The notes: generated from the sequence alone by a model not told the origin. A stretch of DNA of 50,531 nucleotides from an uncultured Clostridia bacterium (GCA_947625805.1 CANQPT010000008.1:1-50531), one strand, 5' to 3'. Counted from the stretch's first letter, positions 9,175-17,307 are shown. Numbers and translations: made by a program.

Positions 9175-11063
9175 AAACGAAGAAATCCATCTTGCCCAGG
9201 CTTCTCAGCATGGCACTGGTAGTGTTGCTGGCACTAACCGCAGCCGTGCCCGTGTTCGCGGCAACCGGCGAAGACGCCGACAACACCAACCTGAAAATCA
9301 CCATTCACAATAACACCGGCCTGCCGGATATGACGGCAAATCAGTTTGCCGTCTATCAGCTCTTCAAGGGCACGCCCAAGCAGGAAAACAATCCTGCCGC
9401 CGGCGAAGAAGGCAGTGTTTGGAACCCGAACCACTGGAACGACTATATTCTGGCCGACATTGAGTGGGGTACCAGTATCCCGGATAAAGACGCTCAGAAA
9501 GCGTTGCTGGATGCGCTGAAAGCGCTTGATCCTACCAAGACGGACTGGATTGATGACACCGTCAACCCGTTTACAAGTGTTACAACTGCCGCACAACTTG
9601 GCGAGGTGCTTGCCGCGCACAAAGAAAATAAATTCATGCAGGGCTTTGCCAATTTCCTGTTGACGGGGAAAACGGGCAACACTTCTTTCCTGACCCCGCT
9701 CAAAGTGACAGGCACACTCAACGGCAAAGAAGGTACAGAACAAACTCTGACCTACGACCTGACCGAAACTGGCACCGGTTACTACATTTTTGAGGATACA
9801 AGTAGCCCTGCTACAGCCAAGGCGGTTTCGGAGTATATCGTTGCCGTCATGGGTTCGCAGGACATCGACCTGAAGGCCTCCGTTCCTACTGTTGATAAAA
9901 CAGTTAACGGCAGTGAAGGCGCCACCGCCGACATCGGTGAACCGGTGACGTTCGTGCTCAAGGGCACCCTGCCGAAAAACATCGGCGACTTTGCTACGTA
10001 TACCTATATCTTCCACGATAAGCTGTCCCCCGGACTGACCTTTGTAGAGGGGTCTGTGACCGTTAAGATTGGTGCAACACCGCTTGAAGCCGGCAAGTAC
10101 GTGCTAAATAAGAGTCCGGAAGACGGTTGCAGTCTGGAAATTGTCATCAGTGATCTGAAAGCCTTAGCCAAAGAATTGAGCATCGACCTTACTGCCGCTA
10201 CCGAGATTACTGTGGAATACAGCGCGAAGTTGAACGCAAACGCGGTTGTCGGTGCGGGAGATTCGGCTACCGGCTTAGGCAACCCGAACAAGGTTACTCT
10301 CGAATATTCCAACGACCCGCATGCTTTGGACAAAACGACGGAAACACCACCGGACACCGTTCGGGTTTACACCTTTGGTCTTGCCCTGCATAAGGTCGGC
10401 AACGACAAAGACCATTCTACGGGCCTTGAGGACGCAAGCTTTACGTTGCAAAAAGGCGAACAGTACGCTGAGTTTGAAACGAACGAAAAAGGCCAAAAGG
10501 TCTTTAAGCAATGGGTTGCTGCAACGACCGTGGAAGACCTTATAGCCAAATATGACGCAGCCAAAGAAGCTTGGGACAAAGCACAGCCCGCTGAGCAAAC
10601 GAGTGATGTGGAGGATTCCGCCGGAGCAAATTTGAAAAAGGCTATTGCGGATCTGGAGAACTATACCATCTCCTCGAAAGCCGGCGGCGTAATGCCCGAA
10701 GTAGTTGGTCTGGACGCCGGTACGTACACTTTGAAAGAGGTCATCACCCCGGCGGGCTACAACACCATGGGCGAATTTACGATAAAGATCGATGCAGCCT
10801 TCGAAGGCAATAATCTGAAGAGCTTCACCTATACGCCCAGCGAAGGAGCCGCAAAGACATACAACCCGACAGAAGGATCGGACGTTTACGTCTCCGGTCT
10901 GATTCCGCAGAATCTGATCAACGTCAAAGCGCCGTTCTTGCCTTTCACCGGCGGCATCGGTACGCTGATTTTCTACGTTCTCGGTATCGCGCTGATTGCG
11001 GGCGCCGTCACCTATCTTGTGATTGCCGCCAAGAAGCGTAAAAAAGCCGAAGAAAACGCATAA
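9171..11063 (+). CDS. Major pilin backbone, isopeptide-forming, LPFTG-anchored
   Basis: A 630-residue protein starting after AAGGAGG. It has a Sec signal peptide (basic MKTKK, hydrophobic core, cleavage near VFAA at ~31). An N-terminal domain is followed by a fimbrial D2-type domain from about residue 235 (VDKTV...DIGEPVTFVLKG) and then a SpaA/CnaB-like domain with the E-box glutamate Glu523 in LKEVITPAGY. The sorting signal is LPFTG from Leu590, then a membrane helix and a KKRKK tail. The classic YPKN pilin motif is absent; Lys235 in DLKASVPTVDK sits at the corresponding position and is the best candidate for the inter-subunit bond. It is followed by two class C sortases, which would polymerise it. 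Confidence 0.92.
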   Translation: MKTKKSILPRLLSMALVVLLALTAAVPVFAATGEDADNTNLKITIHNNTGLPDMTANQFAVYQLFKGTPKQENNPAAGEEGSVWNPNHWNDYILADIEWGTSIPDKDAQKALLDALKALDPTKTDWIDDTVNPFTSVTTAAQLGEVLAAHKENKFMQGFANFLLTGKTGNTSFLTPLKVTGTLNGKEGTEQTLTYDLTETGTGYYIFEDTSSPATAKAVSEYIVAVMGSQDIDLKASVPTVDKTVNGSEGATADIGEPVTFVLKGTLPKNIGDFATYTYIFHDKLSPGLTFVEGSVTVKIGATPLEAGKYVLNKSPEDGCSLEIVISDLKALAKELSIDLTAATEITVEYSAKLNANAVVGAGDSATGLGNPNKVTLEYSNDPHALDKTTETPPDTVRVYTFGLALHKVGNDKDHSTGLEDASFTLQKGEQYAEFETNEKGQKVFKQWVAATTVEDLIAKYDAAKEAWDKAQPAEQTSDVEDSAGANLKKAIADLENYTISSKAGGVMPEVVGLDAGTYTLKEVITPAGYNTMGEFTIKIDAAFEGNNLKSFTYTPSEGAAKTYNPTEGSDVYVSGLIPQNLINVKAPFLPFTGGIGTLIFYVLGIALIAGAVTYLVIAAKKRKKAEENA

Positions 11064-11086
11064 GCAACACAATTCACACAATCTTT

Positions 11087-11128
11087 CCGTTCCGGGAGAG
11101 CAAGGCAAATAAGCTCTCCCGGATACGG
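11087..11128 (+). promoter_or_regulatory. Hairpin between major pilin and sortase genes
   Basis: TCCGGGAGAGC (11091-11101) pairs perfectly with GCTCTCCCGGA (11113-11123) around an 11-base loop. CCGT/ACGG extends the stem past a one-base bulge. There is no U-run, so full termination is unlikely. A stem here may stabilise the abundant pilin message or reduce downstream expression. Confidence 0.6.
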
Positions 11129-11144
11129 CGGCAGGGAGCGCCTT

Positions 11145-12014
11145 ATGAAAAAGAAGTCCGGGTCACAAAAGAAAAGCAGTACATTGGTTCCTGCTATCAT
11201 TGTGACGCTCGCTTTGCTCATAGGACTTTCCCTGCTGCTGTATCCGACCGTAGCGGATTATATCAACTCACTGGATTATAAAAAAGACATTGAAGATTAC
11301 CAGCGGGAAGTGCAGCAGTTAGACGACTCCGAACGTCAGGCCATGCTGCAAGCGGCGCGTAACTATAATGCCCAACTGCTCAAACGCTCCGCCCGCATTG
11401 GAGAACTGGACGCCGAACAGCGGGCGGCATATCAATCTCTGCTCGACCCTTCCGGCACCGGCATGATAGGATATATCGAGATCAAACCGGTGAGCATCTA
11501 TCTTCCCATTTACCACGGCACAGATGAAAATATCCTGCAAGCCGGGGTTGGACACGTCGAAGGATCGTCCTTGCCGGTCGGCGGCGTGGGAACCCACGCC
11601 ATTTTGTCCGGCCACACCGGGCTGCCCTCCTCCAAACTGTTCAGCAACATCGACCAGCTGAAAAAGGGAGATATTTTTGAACTGCACGTCTTAGGCGAAG
11701 TACTGACCTATCGGGTGGAGTCCACAGTCGTGATGTTGCCGGAGGAAGCCGAAAAACAAGAGATCGACCCGGAGCTCGACCGCTGCACCCTGATGACCTG
11801 CACGCCCTATGGGATCAATTCTCACCGGCTTTTGGTAAGCGGCACGCGAATTGAAACGCCGGTCGAACAACAACCGGACGTCACAGAACAGCCGATTGAA
11901 ACGATACCCGCGCCTATGCCGCCGCTCTTGTGGGCAGCAATCATCGGTTTACCGGTTTTACTTGCCCTTATTGTCATCGTGATCCTTATTAGGAAGAAGC
12001 AGCGGAGTTTATGA
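11145..12014 (+). CDS. Class C (pilus-polymerising) sortase 1
   Basis: A 289-residue transpeptidase with an N-terminal membrane helix (~residues 17-37), a catalytic barrel and a C-terminal membrane helix (~260-285), the two-helix layout typical of class C. The catalytic triad is His157 (LSGHTG), Cys219 (MTCTPYG) and Arg228 (SHRLLV). It joins pilin subunits by cutting LPxTG and linking the Thr to a Lys of the next subunit, outside the cell membrane. The segment between the first helix and the barrel contains DPSGTG but no DP-aromatic lid motif, which most class C enzymes carry. It overlaps the next sortase gene by four bases (ATGA), implying coupled translation. Confidence 0.93.
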   Translation: MKKKSGSQKKSSTLVPAIIVTLALLIGLSLLLYPTVADYINSLDYKKDIEDYQREVQQLDDSERQAMLQAARNYNAQLLKRSARIGELDAEQRAAYQSLLDPSGTGMIGYIEIKPVSIYLPIYHGTDENILQAGVGHVEGSSLPVGGVGTHAILSGHTGLPSSKLFSNIDQLKKGDIFELHVLGEVLTYRVESTVVMLPEEAEKQEIDPELDRCTLMTCTPYGINSHRLLVSGTRIETPVEQQPDVTEQPIETIPAPMPPLLWAAIIGLPVLLALIVIVILIRKKQRSL

Positions 12015-12886
12015 AAAAGCAAAACGAAAAAAAGAAAAAATCTTTGTCCGGAATCGTTTCCGGCGTCGTGGTGTCCCTGCTGATGCTGACGGGGCTTGCA
12101 CTGGTTCTGTATCCTACGGTGGCGGACAAGGTCAACGATTCTTTCAACGCGGACGTCATTGCCGCATATCAGGAAAAAGTGAACGCGCTGGGCAATGAAG
12201 AATACCGGCAGATTCTGGACTCGGCGCGGAAATATAATGAATATTTGTCCATCTATACCCCCTATATCACCGCTTTGACCGCCGAAAGACGGGAGGAGTA
12301 TCTCAAACAGCTGGACTTGACCGGAACCGGTCTCATCGGCTATATTGAGATCAAAAAATCCAACGTCTATCTCGGTATTTACCACGGTACGGCAGACGGC
12401 ATTCTGCAAAAAGCAGTGGGGCATCTGGAGGGCTCCAGCCTACCGATACCGGGGCAAAGCGTTCATACCGTTCTCACCGGCCACAGCGGTCTGCCGTCGG
12501 CAAGATTGTTCACGGATTTGGATAAGCTGAAGCTCGGAGATACCTTTACGCTCCACGTCTTAAATGAAACGCTTACCTATGAGGTGGAGGATATCTGCCG
12601 AGTATCACCGGATGAGATTGAAAACCTCCGCATTGAGCAAGACCGTGAGCTTTGTACCTTGATAACCTGCACGCCTTATGGAATCAATACGCATCGGTTG
12701 GTTATCACCGGCCATCTGACCCAAACGCCGGCCACGGAAAATCCGAATCAACCCACAATCGCACAAGCCGTCACTTCCAAATGGAACCTTTGGTTTTTGT
12801 TCCTGCCCGCCGTTGTGTTTGCGGGAATCGTGACGATTGTGATAATTGTTCGGAAGAGAAAAAAGAAGAAGCAAAAAATGAACTGA
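12011..12886 (+). CDS. Class C (pilus-polymerising) sortase 2
   Basis: A 291-residue paralogue of the preceding sortase with the same layout: basic N-terminus, membrane helix (~15-35), barrel, and second membrane helix near the end with a lysine-rich tail. The triad is His158 (LTGHSG), Cys220 (ITCTPYG) and Arg229 (THRLVI). The region corresponding to the lid reads DLTGTG and has no DP-aromatic motif. Two class C sortases in one locus usually divide labour, one polymerising the backbone and one adding tip or minor pilins. Which does which cannot be read from the sequence. Confidence 0.93.
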   Translation: MKKQNEKKKKSLSGIVSGVVVSLLMLTGLALVLYPTVADKVNDSFNADVIAAYQEKVNALGNEEYRQILDSARKYNEYLSIYTPYITALTAERREEYLKQLDLTGTGLIGYIEIKKSNVYLGIYHGTADGILQKAVGHLEGSSLPIPGQSVHTVLTGHSGLPSARLFTDLDKLKLGDTFTLHVLNETLTYEVEDICRVSPDEIENLRIEQDRELCTLITCTPYGINTHRLVITGHLTQTPATENPNQPTIAQAVTSKWNLWFLFLPAVVFAGIVTIVIIVRKRKKKKQKMN

Positions 12887-12917
12887 GCTTGCTTGGCCCA
12901 CAAGGGAGATACTGTCC

Positions 12918-13841
12918 ATGAGAAAACGTATTTTGCCGATTGTATTTTGCATATTGATCTTGCTTTTTTCCGCGCTGCCGGTCTTTGCCGCCGAGACGGG
13001 GATCATTACCGTCATGTTTGAGCATGAAAAAAGGCCGGTAGCGGACGCTTCTTTTTTCATATACAAAGCGGCGGAATGGAACGGCAGCGAATATACACTT
13101 ACAGGCCCGTTTTCCGGCTATCCCGTGAAAATGGCAGACGATCCGAATAGTGAAGAATGGAAAGCGATTGCTTCCACGCTTTCGGCCTATGCGACAAGAG
13201 AGAAAACAGTGCCTCTTGCATCCCATAATACGGATAAAGAAGGAACGCTCCGCTTTGAAGGGCTGTCCGACGGGTTATATCTTCTGTTGGGAAACCCCGT
13301 AGAGTCCGGCGATGTGCGTTTATTTCCCCAGCCGATGCTCGTGGCTGTCCCGTATACGACGGCAAACGGCGAAAAGGATTATGAGGTGGTCACCGAGCCG
13401 AAGTACGAATTCCGTAAAATCACAGAAAAAACCTTCACCCGTCGTGCTTTGAAAATTTGGAGGGACGAGGGTAACGAATCGGGGCGCCCGCAGGAAATCA
13501 CGGTACAGCTTCTCTGTGACGGAAAAATCTATGCAGAACAGGCGCTGAACGCGGCAAACAACTGGACTTACACATGGGAAGACTTGGACGCTACCCACGA
13601 CTGGCAGCTCATCGAAAAAGCGGTTCCGGACGATTATACGGTTGCCGTCACAAGGCAAGGCATTACCTTTACCGTAACCAATACCAACGACAATCCGCCG
13701 CCACCACCTCCGGAACAACCCACACTGCCACAGACGGGGCTTTTATGGTGGCCGGTGCCGTTGCTGGCCGGAGCAGGCTCAGTATCACTCTTCTTTGGCA
13801 TTTTCCTGTTGCTTCGGGGCAAGGACGGATCGAATGCGTAG
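12918..13841 (+). CDS. Minor/basal pilin, CnaB domain, LPQTG anchor
   Basis: A 307-residue protein with a signal peptide ending near LPVFAAE (~25). An N-terminal beta domain (~27-165) has the FEGL-SDGLYLL pattern of pilin domains. A Cna B-type domain (~172-258) contains RRALKIWRDEGN...RPQEITVQLLCDGK and ends in the usual FTVTNT. A proline run (PPPPPPE) follows, then LPQTG from Leu270, a membrane helix and a short charged tail. The Pro-rich stalk and canonical LPQTG suit the basal subunit that anchors the fibre to the wall through the housekeeping sortase or the sortase encoded next. GGGAGA lies 9 bases ahead of the start. Its last eight bases overlap the next gene. Confidence 0.9.
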   Translation: MRKRILPIVFCILILLFSALPVFAAETGIITVMFEHEKRPVADASFFIYKAAEWNGSEYTLTGPFSGYPVKMADDPNSEEWKAIASTLSAYATREKTVPLASHNTDKEGTLRFEGLSDGLYLLLGNPVESGDVRLFPQPMLVAVPYTTANGEKDYEVVTEPKYEFRKITEKTFTRRALKIWRDEGNESGRPQEITVQLLCDGKIYAEQALNAANNWTYTWEDLDATHDWQLIEKAVPDDYTVAVTRQGITFTVTNTNDNPPPPPPEQPTLPQTGLLWWPVPLLAGAGSVSLFFGIFLLLRGKDGSNA

Positions 13842-14445
13842 GCGCAGAGGCGCGGCGGCGCTCATCAGCATTGGTTGTCTCTTCTTTTTAGCGGCCATCA
13901 CTTTGGGTGGCTATAACCTTTGGGACGATCATCGGGCGGAGCAATCTGTGAAAGAAATCACAGCTCGCCTTCCCATTCGGAAACCGATTGAGAAAGATAC
14001 TGCCCCGGATTATGTCCTGAATCCGGATATGGAGATGCCGACCGAAGAAATCGACGGATATTTGTATATCGGCAAGGTGACAATTCCGACGTTGGAGCTG
14101 GAACTGCCGATTATGGATACTTGGGATTATACGCGAATGAAAATTGCTCCTTGCCGCTATGTCGGGACGGTTTATCGCCCCGGTTTTGTTCTATGCGGGC
14201 ATAACTATACTTCACATTTCGGAAGGCTGAAAAATCTCACACCCGGCGACAGCGTGCTTTTTACCGACGTGGCCGGCAACGTCTTTTCATATGAAGTGGC
14301 AGAACTGCAAACCCTCGCGCCGACCGCCGTGGAGGAAATGAAAAGCGACGATTGGGATTTGACTATTTTTTCTTGCACGATCGGCGGAATGGCGCGGGTG
14401 ACGGTGCGCTGTCGGCAAATTCGGGAACAGAATGAATTGGAATGA
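13834..14445 (+). CDS. Third sortase of the pilus locus (not class C)
   Basis: A 203-residue protein started at ATG 13834, with AAGGA a few bases upstream and an 8-base overlap with the pilin gene. Four arginines precede one membrane helix (~7-27), with no C-terminal helix. The fold signature is present: His123 in LCGHNY, Cys181 in IFSCTIGG and Arg188 in ARVTVRC. The TLxTC box is altered to LTIFSC. It resembles small pilus-linked sortases outside class C, possibly of class B or D type; the class assignment is an inference. Anchoring the finished fibre or the LPQTG pilin to the wall is the likely job. Confidence 0.85.
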   Translation: MRRRRGAAALISIGCLFFLAAITLGGYNLWDDHRAEQSVKEITARLPIRKPIEKDTAPDYVLNPDMEMPTEEIDGYLYIGKVTIPTLELELPIMDTWDYTRMKIAPCRYVGTVYRPGFVLCGHNYTSHFGRLKNLTPGDSVLFTDVAGNVFSYEVAELQTLAPTAVEEMKSDDWDLTIFSCTIGGMARVTVRCRQIREQNELE

Positions 14446-14473
14446 AAAAACATTGAACCGTCTGGTATCAAAA

Positions 14474-14502
14474 AGGGCAGGGCAAATTTTACGCCTTGCC
14501 CT
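14474..14502 (+). terminator. Hairpin at end of pilus operon
   Basis: AGGGCAGGGC (14474-14483) pairs with GCCTTGCCCT (14493-14502) with one G-U pair and a 9-base loop, 28 bases after the last sortase stop. There is no U-run behind it, so it may be a weak or factor-aided terminator. Confidence 0.55.
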
Positions 14503-14523
14503 ATAAAGTTACATACAAAACTA

Positions 14524-14552
14524 TTGACAAAATGAGTCAAATTGGATATAAT
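14524..14552 (+). promoter_or_regulatory. Consensus sigma-A promoter of the 14.7-kb operon
   Basis: TTGACA (14524-14529) and TATAAT (14547-14552) are both perfect, with a 17-base spacer. Start is predicted near 14559, giving a leader of about 180 bases before the next gene. Confidence 0.85.
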
Positions 14553-14558
14553 AAATAA

Positions 14559-14736
14559 AAATAAATTATGCTATTTTAATCGTTTACGAACAGAGCATTT
14601 GAAGCGGAAAACAAAGAAAAGTTCATGTTGAAATCCGTCCGCTTCCGAAAATTTGCGAAATTAAGCGATAAACACACAAAAACTCGTAAACAGAGATGTT
14701 TGCGAGTTTTTTTGAAATTACGGAAAGATAGAGCAA
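14559..14736 (+). promoter_or_regulatory. Structured leader with terminator and possible antiterminator
   Basis: The leader contains GAAGCGGA (14601-14608) pairing with TCCGCTTC (14638-14645). It also has GTTTACGA (14582-14589), complementary to TCGTAAAC (14684-14691) in the 5' arm of the strong terminator at 14682-14713. The latter pairing would disrupt the terminator, which is the layout of a transcription attenuator. It could equally be a stand-alone small RNA of about 150 bases. I recognise no known riboswitch class. Confidence 0.45.
14682..14713 (+). terminator. Intrinsic terminator in leader
   Basis: ACTCGTAAACA (14682-14692) and TGTTTGCGAGT (14697-14707) form an 11-base-pair stem with one G-U pair and a GAGA loop, followed by seven T. 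It lies 24 bases before the start of the next gene and downstream of a strong promoter. Confidence 0.85.
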
Positions 14737-15405
14737 ATGGCAAAAAACAAACGCAAGAAACAAAAAAAACCGAAAGCACCCTTTCGCGCTCTGGTGTTTT
14801 TTTTGCTTGTAATTGCCATTTTGCTTGTTTCATTCGGCGGAATTTACCTGTCGGCATACAGCGGTTGGATTGTAAAGGCCCTCTCCCGCCACACCTATCT
14901 CTATCAGTTGGGAATGGACAATCTTCCGGATACGACCACCGAACGTCTTGCAGACGAGAACCTGTTCTTTGATGGCGTTCTATGTCTATGTATGGAAGAT
15001 ATAGCCAAGTTGTGCGGATTTACCGTGATCGGCGACGCGCTTACACGCACCTATTTCCCCACGGACACCCCGGAGGAATACGTAACGTTTTCTTTTGATT
15101 CAGATCTGGTCGAGGTAAAAGGTGAAGTCTTCCGCATGAGCAAAGAAATGTTTGTGCGTGATCAAAAAATCTATGTTCCCGCTTCTTTTTTTCAGTCGTT
15201 TTGTTCCGGCCTTTCCGTAACTGTAGACGAGGAAAAGTCCAAGATCACTGTATGCCGTGTTTCGGTTGGAGTGGAATATAACGCGCTTGACCAGGCGGTA
15301 CAGGTCTACCAGCCGATCGAATTTTTAGCACAAAAAAGTGAGGTCATTCAGCCGATGGATACCGGCGCGATGTTCGGCAGTTTCGCGCTTCCGTCCGTCG
15401 AGTAA
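14737..15405 (+). CDS. Membrane-anchored hypothetical protein, stalk-domain-like
   Basis: A 222-residue protein with a very basic N-terminus (nine Lys/Arg in the first 12 residues after Met-Ala) and one membrane helix (~18-40); the rest is predicted outside the cell. Residues ~75-175 (the region around LFFDGVLCLCMEDIAKLCGF and KIYVPASFFQSF) have the alternation seen in copper-amine-oxidase N-terminal-like (stalk) domains, with a regulated-protein-like LSVTVDEEKSKITVCR strand. That assignment is tentative and no enzyme motif is visible. It is 21 bases upstream of a D,D-carboxypeptidase in the same direction, which suggests a cell-wall role. Confidence 0.6.
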   Translation: MAKNKRKKQKKPKAPFRALVFFLLVIAILLVSFGGIYLSAYSGWIVKALSRHTYLYQLGMDNLPDTTTERLADENLFFDGVLCLCMEDIAKLCGFTVIGDALTRTYFPTDTPEEYVTFSFDSDLVEVKGEVFRMSKEMFVRDQKIYVPASFFQSFCSGLSVTVDEEKSKITVCRVSVGVEYNALDQAVQVYQPIEFLAQKSEVIQPMDTGAMFGSFALPSVE

Positions 15406-15426
15406 GTTAAGGAAAAGAGGTTTTTT

Positions 15427-16284
15427 ATGAGGACCATGAAACGGTATACCCCTGCATTGATCAAGAGCGCACTGTTCATTGTGTTTGCTTTGCTGATCTT
15501 TATGATTTTTTCGCTCTTGACCGTGCTCTTTCACCCAGCAAAGGATATCACAGAGCCGGAAAGCGCACCGCCTGTTGAGAGTCAAACCCCTTCCGGGGAC
15601 CAAACAAACGACGACGGCCGTCAAAATTATGAATACACTTTTTCGGCGGATCTCTCTGCCTATGAGATCTACATGAATCCCGAAAGTGACGAGTATCTGT
15701 TTCTTGTCAATACAGAACACAGACTGGACGAAAATTATGCTCCGGACGATCTGACAGACGTGGCAAACACCCGTCCTGATCGGAGCAAGGTGCAGATGCG
15801 GGAATATGCAGCAAAAGCACTGGAAGCGCTTTTCCTTGAAGCAGAGAAGCAGGGAATGACTTATGTCAATCCAAGCAGCGGGCAGCCGTTGAATGTGATC
15901 AGTGCATATCGTACCTATGCCTATCAGCAACAGTTGCTTGATAAATGGATCGATTACTACTCCGCCTACGGCGATCAGGCGGAGCAAATGGCGACGCGAG
16001 AGGTACAATATCCCGGCGCAAGTGAACATCAGACCGGCCTATGCTGTGATATGCTCAATCTGACCGGCACAGATACCAGTTTTGAAAACGAACGGGCAGG
16101 GCAGTGGCTTGCGGAAAACTGTTATAAATTCGGCTTTATTCTGCGTTATCCAAAGGACAAAGTCGAGATCACAGGCATTTCCTACGAGCCTTGGCACTTC
16201 CGCTATGTGGGCAGATATCACGCCACGAAAATGCACGAGTTGGGGATGTGTTTAGAAGAATATATGGATTATTTGGACAAGTAA
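15427..16284 (+). CDS. VanY-like D-alanyl-D-alanine carboxypeptidase
   Basis: A 285-residue protein with an N-terminal membrane helix (~14-35), a Pro/Gln/Asp-rich linker, and a peptidase M15B domain. The family motifs are all present: SAYRTYAYQQQLL (substrate-binding SxYR...Q), SEHQTGLCCDM (zinc His and Asp) and YEPWHFRYVG (catalytic Glu and zinc His). It removes the terminal D-Ala from peptidoglycan stem peptides outside the membrane. There is no vanA/H/X context, so it is probably housekeeping wall trimming rather than glycopeptide resistance. AAGAGG precedes ATG 15427; the next gene follows after 13 bases. Confidence 0.92.
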   Translation: MRTMKRYTPALIKSALFIVFALLIFMIFSLLTVLFHPAKDITEPESAPPVESQTPSGDQTNDDGRQNYEYTFSADLSAYEIYMNPESDEYLFLVNTEHRLDENYAPDDLTDVANTRPDRSKVQMREYAAKALEALFLEAEKQGMTYVNPSSGQPLNVISAYRTYAYQQQLLDKWIDYYSAYGDQAEQMATREVQYPGASEHQTGLCCDMLNLTGTDTSFENERAGQWLAENCYKFGFILRYPKDKVEITGISYEPWHFRYVGRYHATKMHELGMCLEEYMDYLDK

Positions 16285-16297
16285 AAGGGAAGCGATC

Positions 16298-17185
16298 ATG
16301 AAAATCGGTTGCCAAAGCGGATATTTTATGAAACAATACGGCATGGGAAAGGGAATTGCTTTGCTCGGCGAGGCAGGCTTTGACGCGGTTGATTTCAGTT
16401 TCAACGCCTGGCCCTACGATCATTCGATATTCACTTTGGGCGATGCGGAATTTGTGCGCACTTTTCGTTCTATTTCGGCTCAAATCAAAGAGAGCGGCGT
16501 TGCCGTCGCGCAGGCCCATGCGGTTGTACCGTCCTATCGGCGTGATCCGGAGATCGATGCGCAGATCTTTGACACGATCATAAAAAATATTGAGGCGACC
16601 GCGATGCTTGACTGTCCCTATATTGTCATTCACCCCAAGATCCCGTCGGAATACAAATATGATTTCTATCGCTCGGAAACGCGGGAGTTGAATCTGGAGT
16701 TTTACAGTTCATTGATCCCACACCTGGAACGCACCGGAGTGATCTGCTTGATTGAGAATATGTTCAACTGGGACGATCAAAAAGGCAAAATCTGCCCGAC
16801 CGTATGCTCCTATGCCGCCGAACTGATTGATTATATGGATATGTTAGACAATCCGCATTTTGCGATCTGCCTGGATATCGGTCATGCCAACCTGACGCTC
16901 GATCCTCCGGTGCAAATGATCAAGGCTCTCGGCTCACGGATCAAAGCCCTCCATATTCACGACAACAACGGTGTGAGCGATCAGCACCTATGCCCGTATC
17001 TCGGCAATATCGACTGGGACGCGGTTACGCAAGCGCTTGCTTTTATCGGTTACAACGGGGTATTCAGTCTGGAAACTGAAAAGACCTTTTGGTACAATCG
17101 CTTTCATTCCATCGATCTTTTGAATACTGCAAAACAGATGGCCCGAGTGGCCGCCGAACTTGCGCAAAAGGTTTCTGCGCAATAA
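16298..17185 (+). CDS. Sugar phosphate isomerase/epimerase, xylose-isomerase-like TIM barrel
   Basis: A 295-residue cytoplasmic protein of the AP-endonuclease-2/xylose-isomerase-like superfamily. Metal-binding positions expected for the fold are visible: Glu in CLIENMF, Asp and His in CLDIGHAN, His in LHIHDNNG, and a late Glu in FSLETEK. Such enzymes isomerise or epimerise small sugars, keto sugars or inositols; the substrate cannot be inferred. AAGGGAAG lies upstream. The neighbouring carboxypeptidase suggests co-transcription but no obvious shared pathway. Confidence 0.85.
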   Translation: MKIGCQSGYFMKQYGMGKGIALLGEAGFDAVDFSFNAWPYDHSIFTLGDAEFVRTFRSISAQIKESGVAVAQAHAVVPSYRRDPEIDAQIFDTIIKNIEATAMLDCPYIVIHPKIPSEYKYDFYRSETRELNLEFYSSLIPHLERTGVICLIENMFNWDDQKGKICPTVCSYAAELIDYMDMLDNPHFAICLDIGHANLTLDPPVQMIKALGSRIKALHIHDNNGVSDQHLCPYLGNIDWDAVTQALAFIGYNGVFSLETEKTFWYNRFHSIDLLNTAKQMARVAAELAQKVSAQ

Positions 17186-17235
17186 ATGTGCGCTCTCTTT
17201 TTTTGACATTTTAGATAAAATTTCGGTAAAAAGTG

Positions 17236-17265
17236 TTTACAAACCGTTCATTTGTATGGTATAAT
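17236..17265 (+). promoter_or_regulatory. Promoter of uracil permease gene
   Basis: TTTACA (17236-17241) and TATAAT (17260-17265) with an 18-base spacer. The predicted start is near 17272. Confidence 0.75.
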
Positions 17266-17281
17266 ACCACTTAAGGAAATT

Positions 17282-17307
17282 TCGGGTATTCGGTTCCGAA
17301 TGTCCGA
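17282..17307 (+). promoter_or_regulatory. Leader hairpin in front of uracil permease
   Basis: TCGGGTATTCGG (17282-17293) and CCGAATGTCCGA (17296-17307) pair along their length with two G-U pairs. The stem sits between the promoter and the GGAGGG ribosome site (17317-17322). It does not match the PyrR anti-antiterminator consensus I know, and no terminator partner follows, so translational or RNA-stability control is more likely than attenuation. Confidence 0.5.

Noticed and set aside
15427..16284. Vancomycin-resistance vanY
   Set aside because: The peptidase motifs match VanY, but no vanR/S/H/A/X genes are nearby, so a wall-trimming role is more likely.
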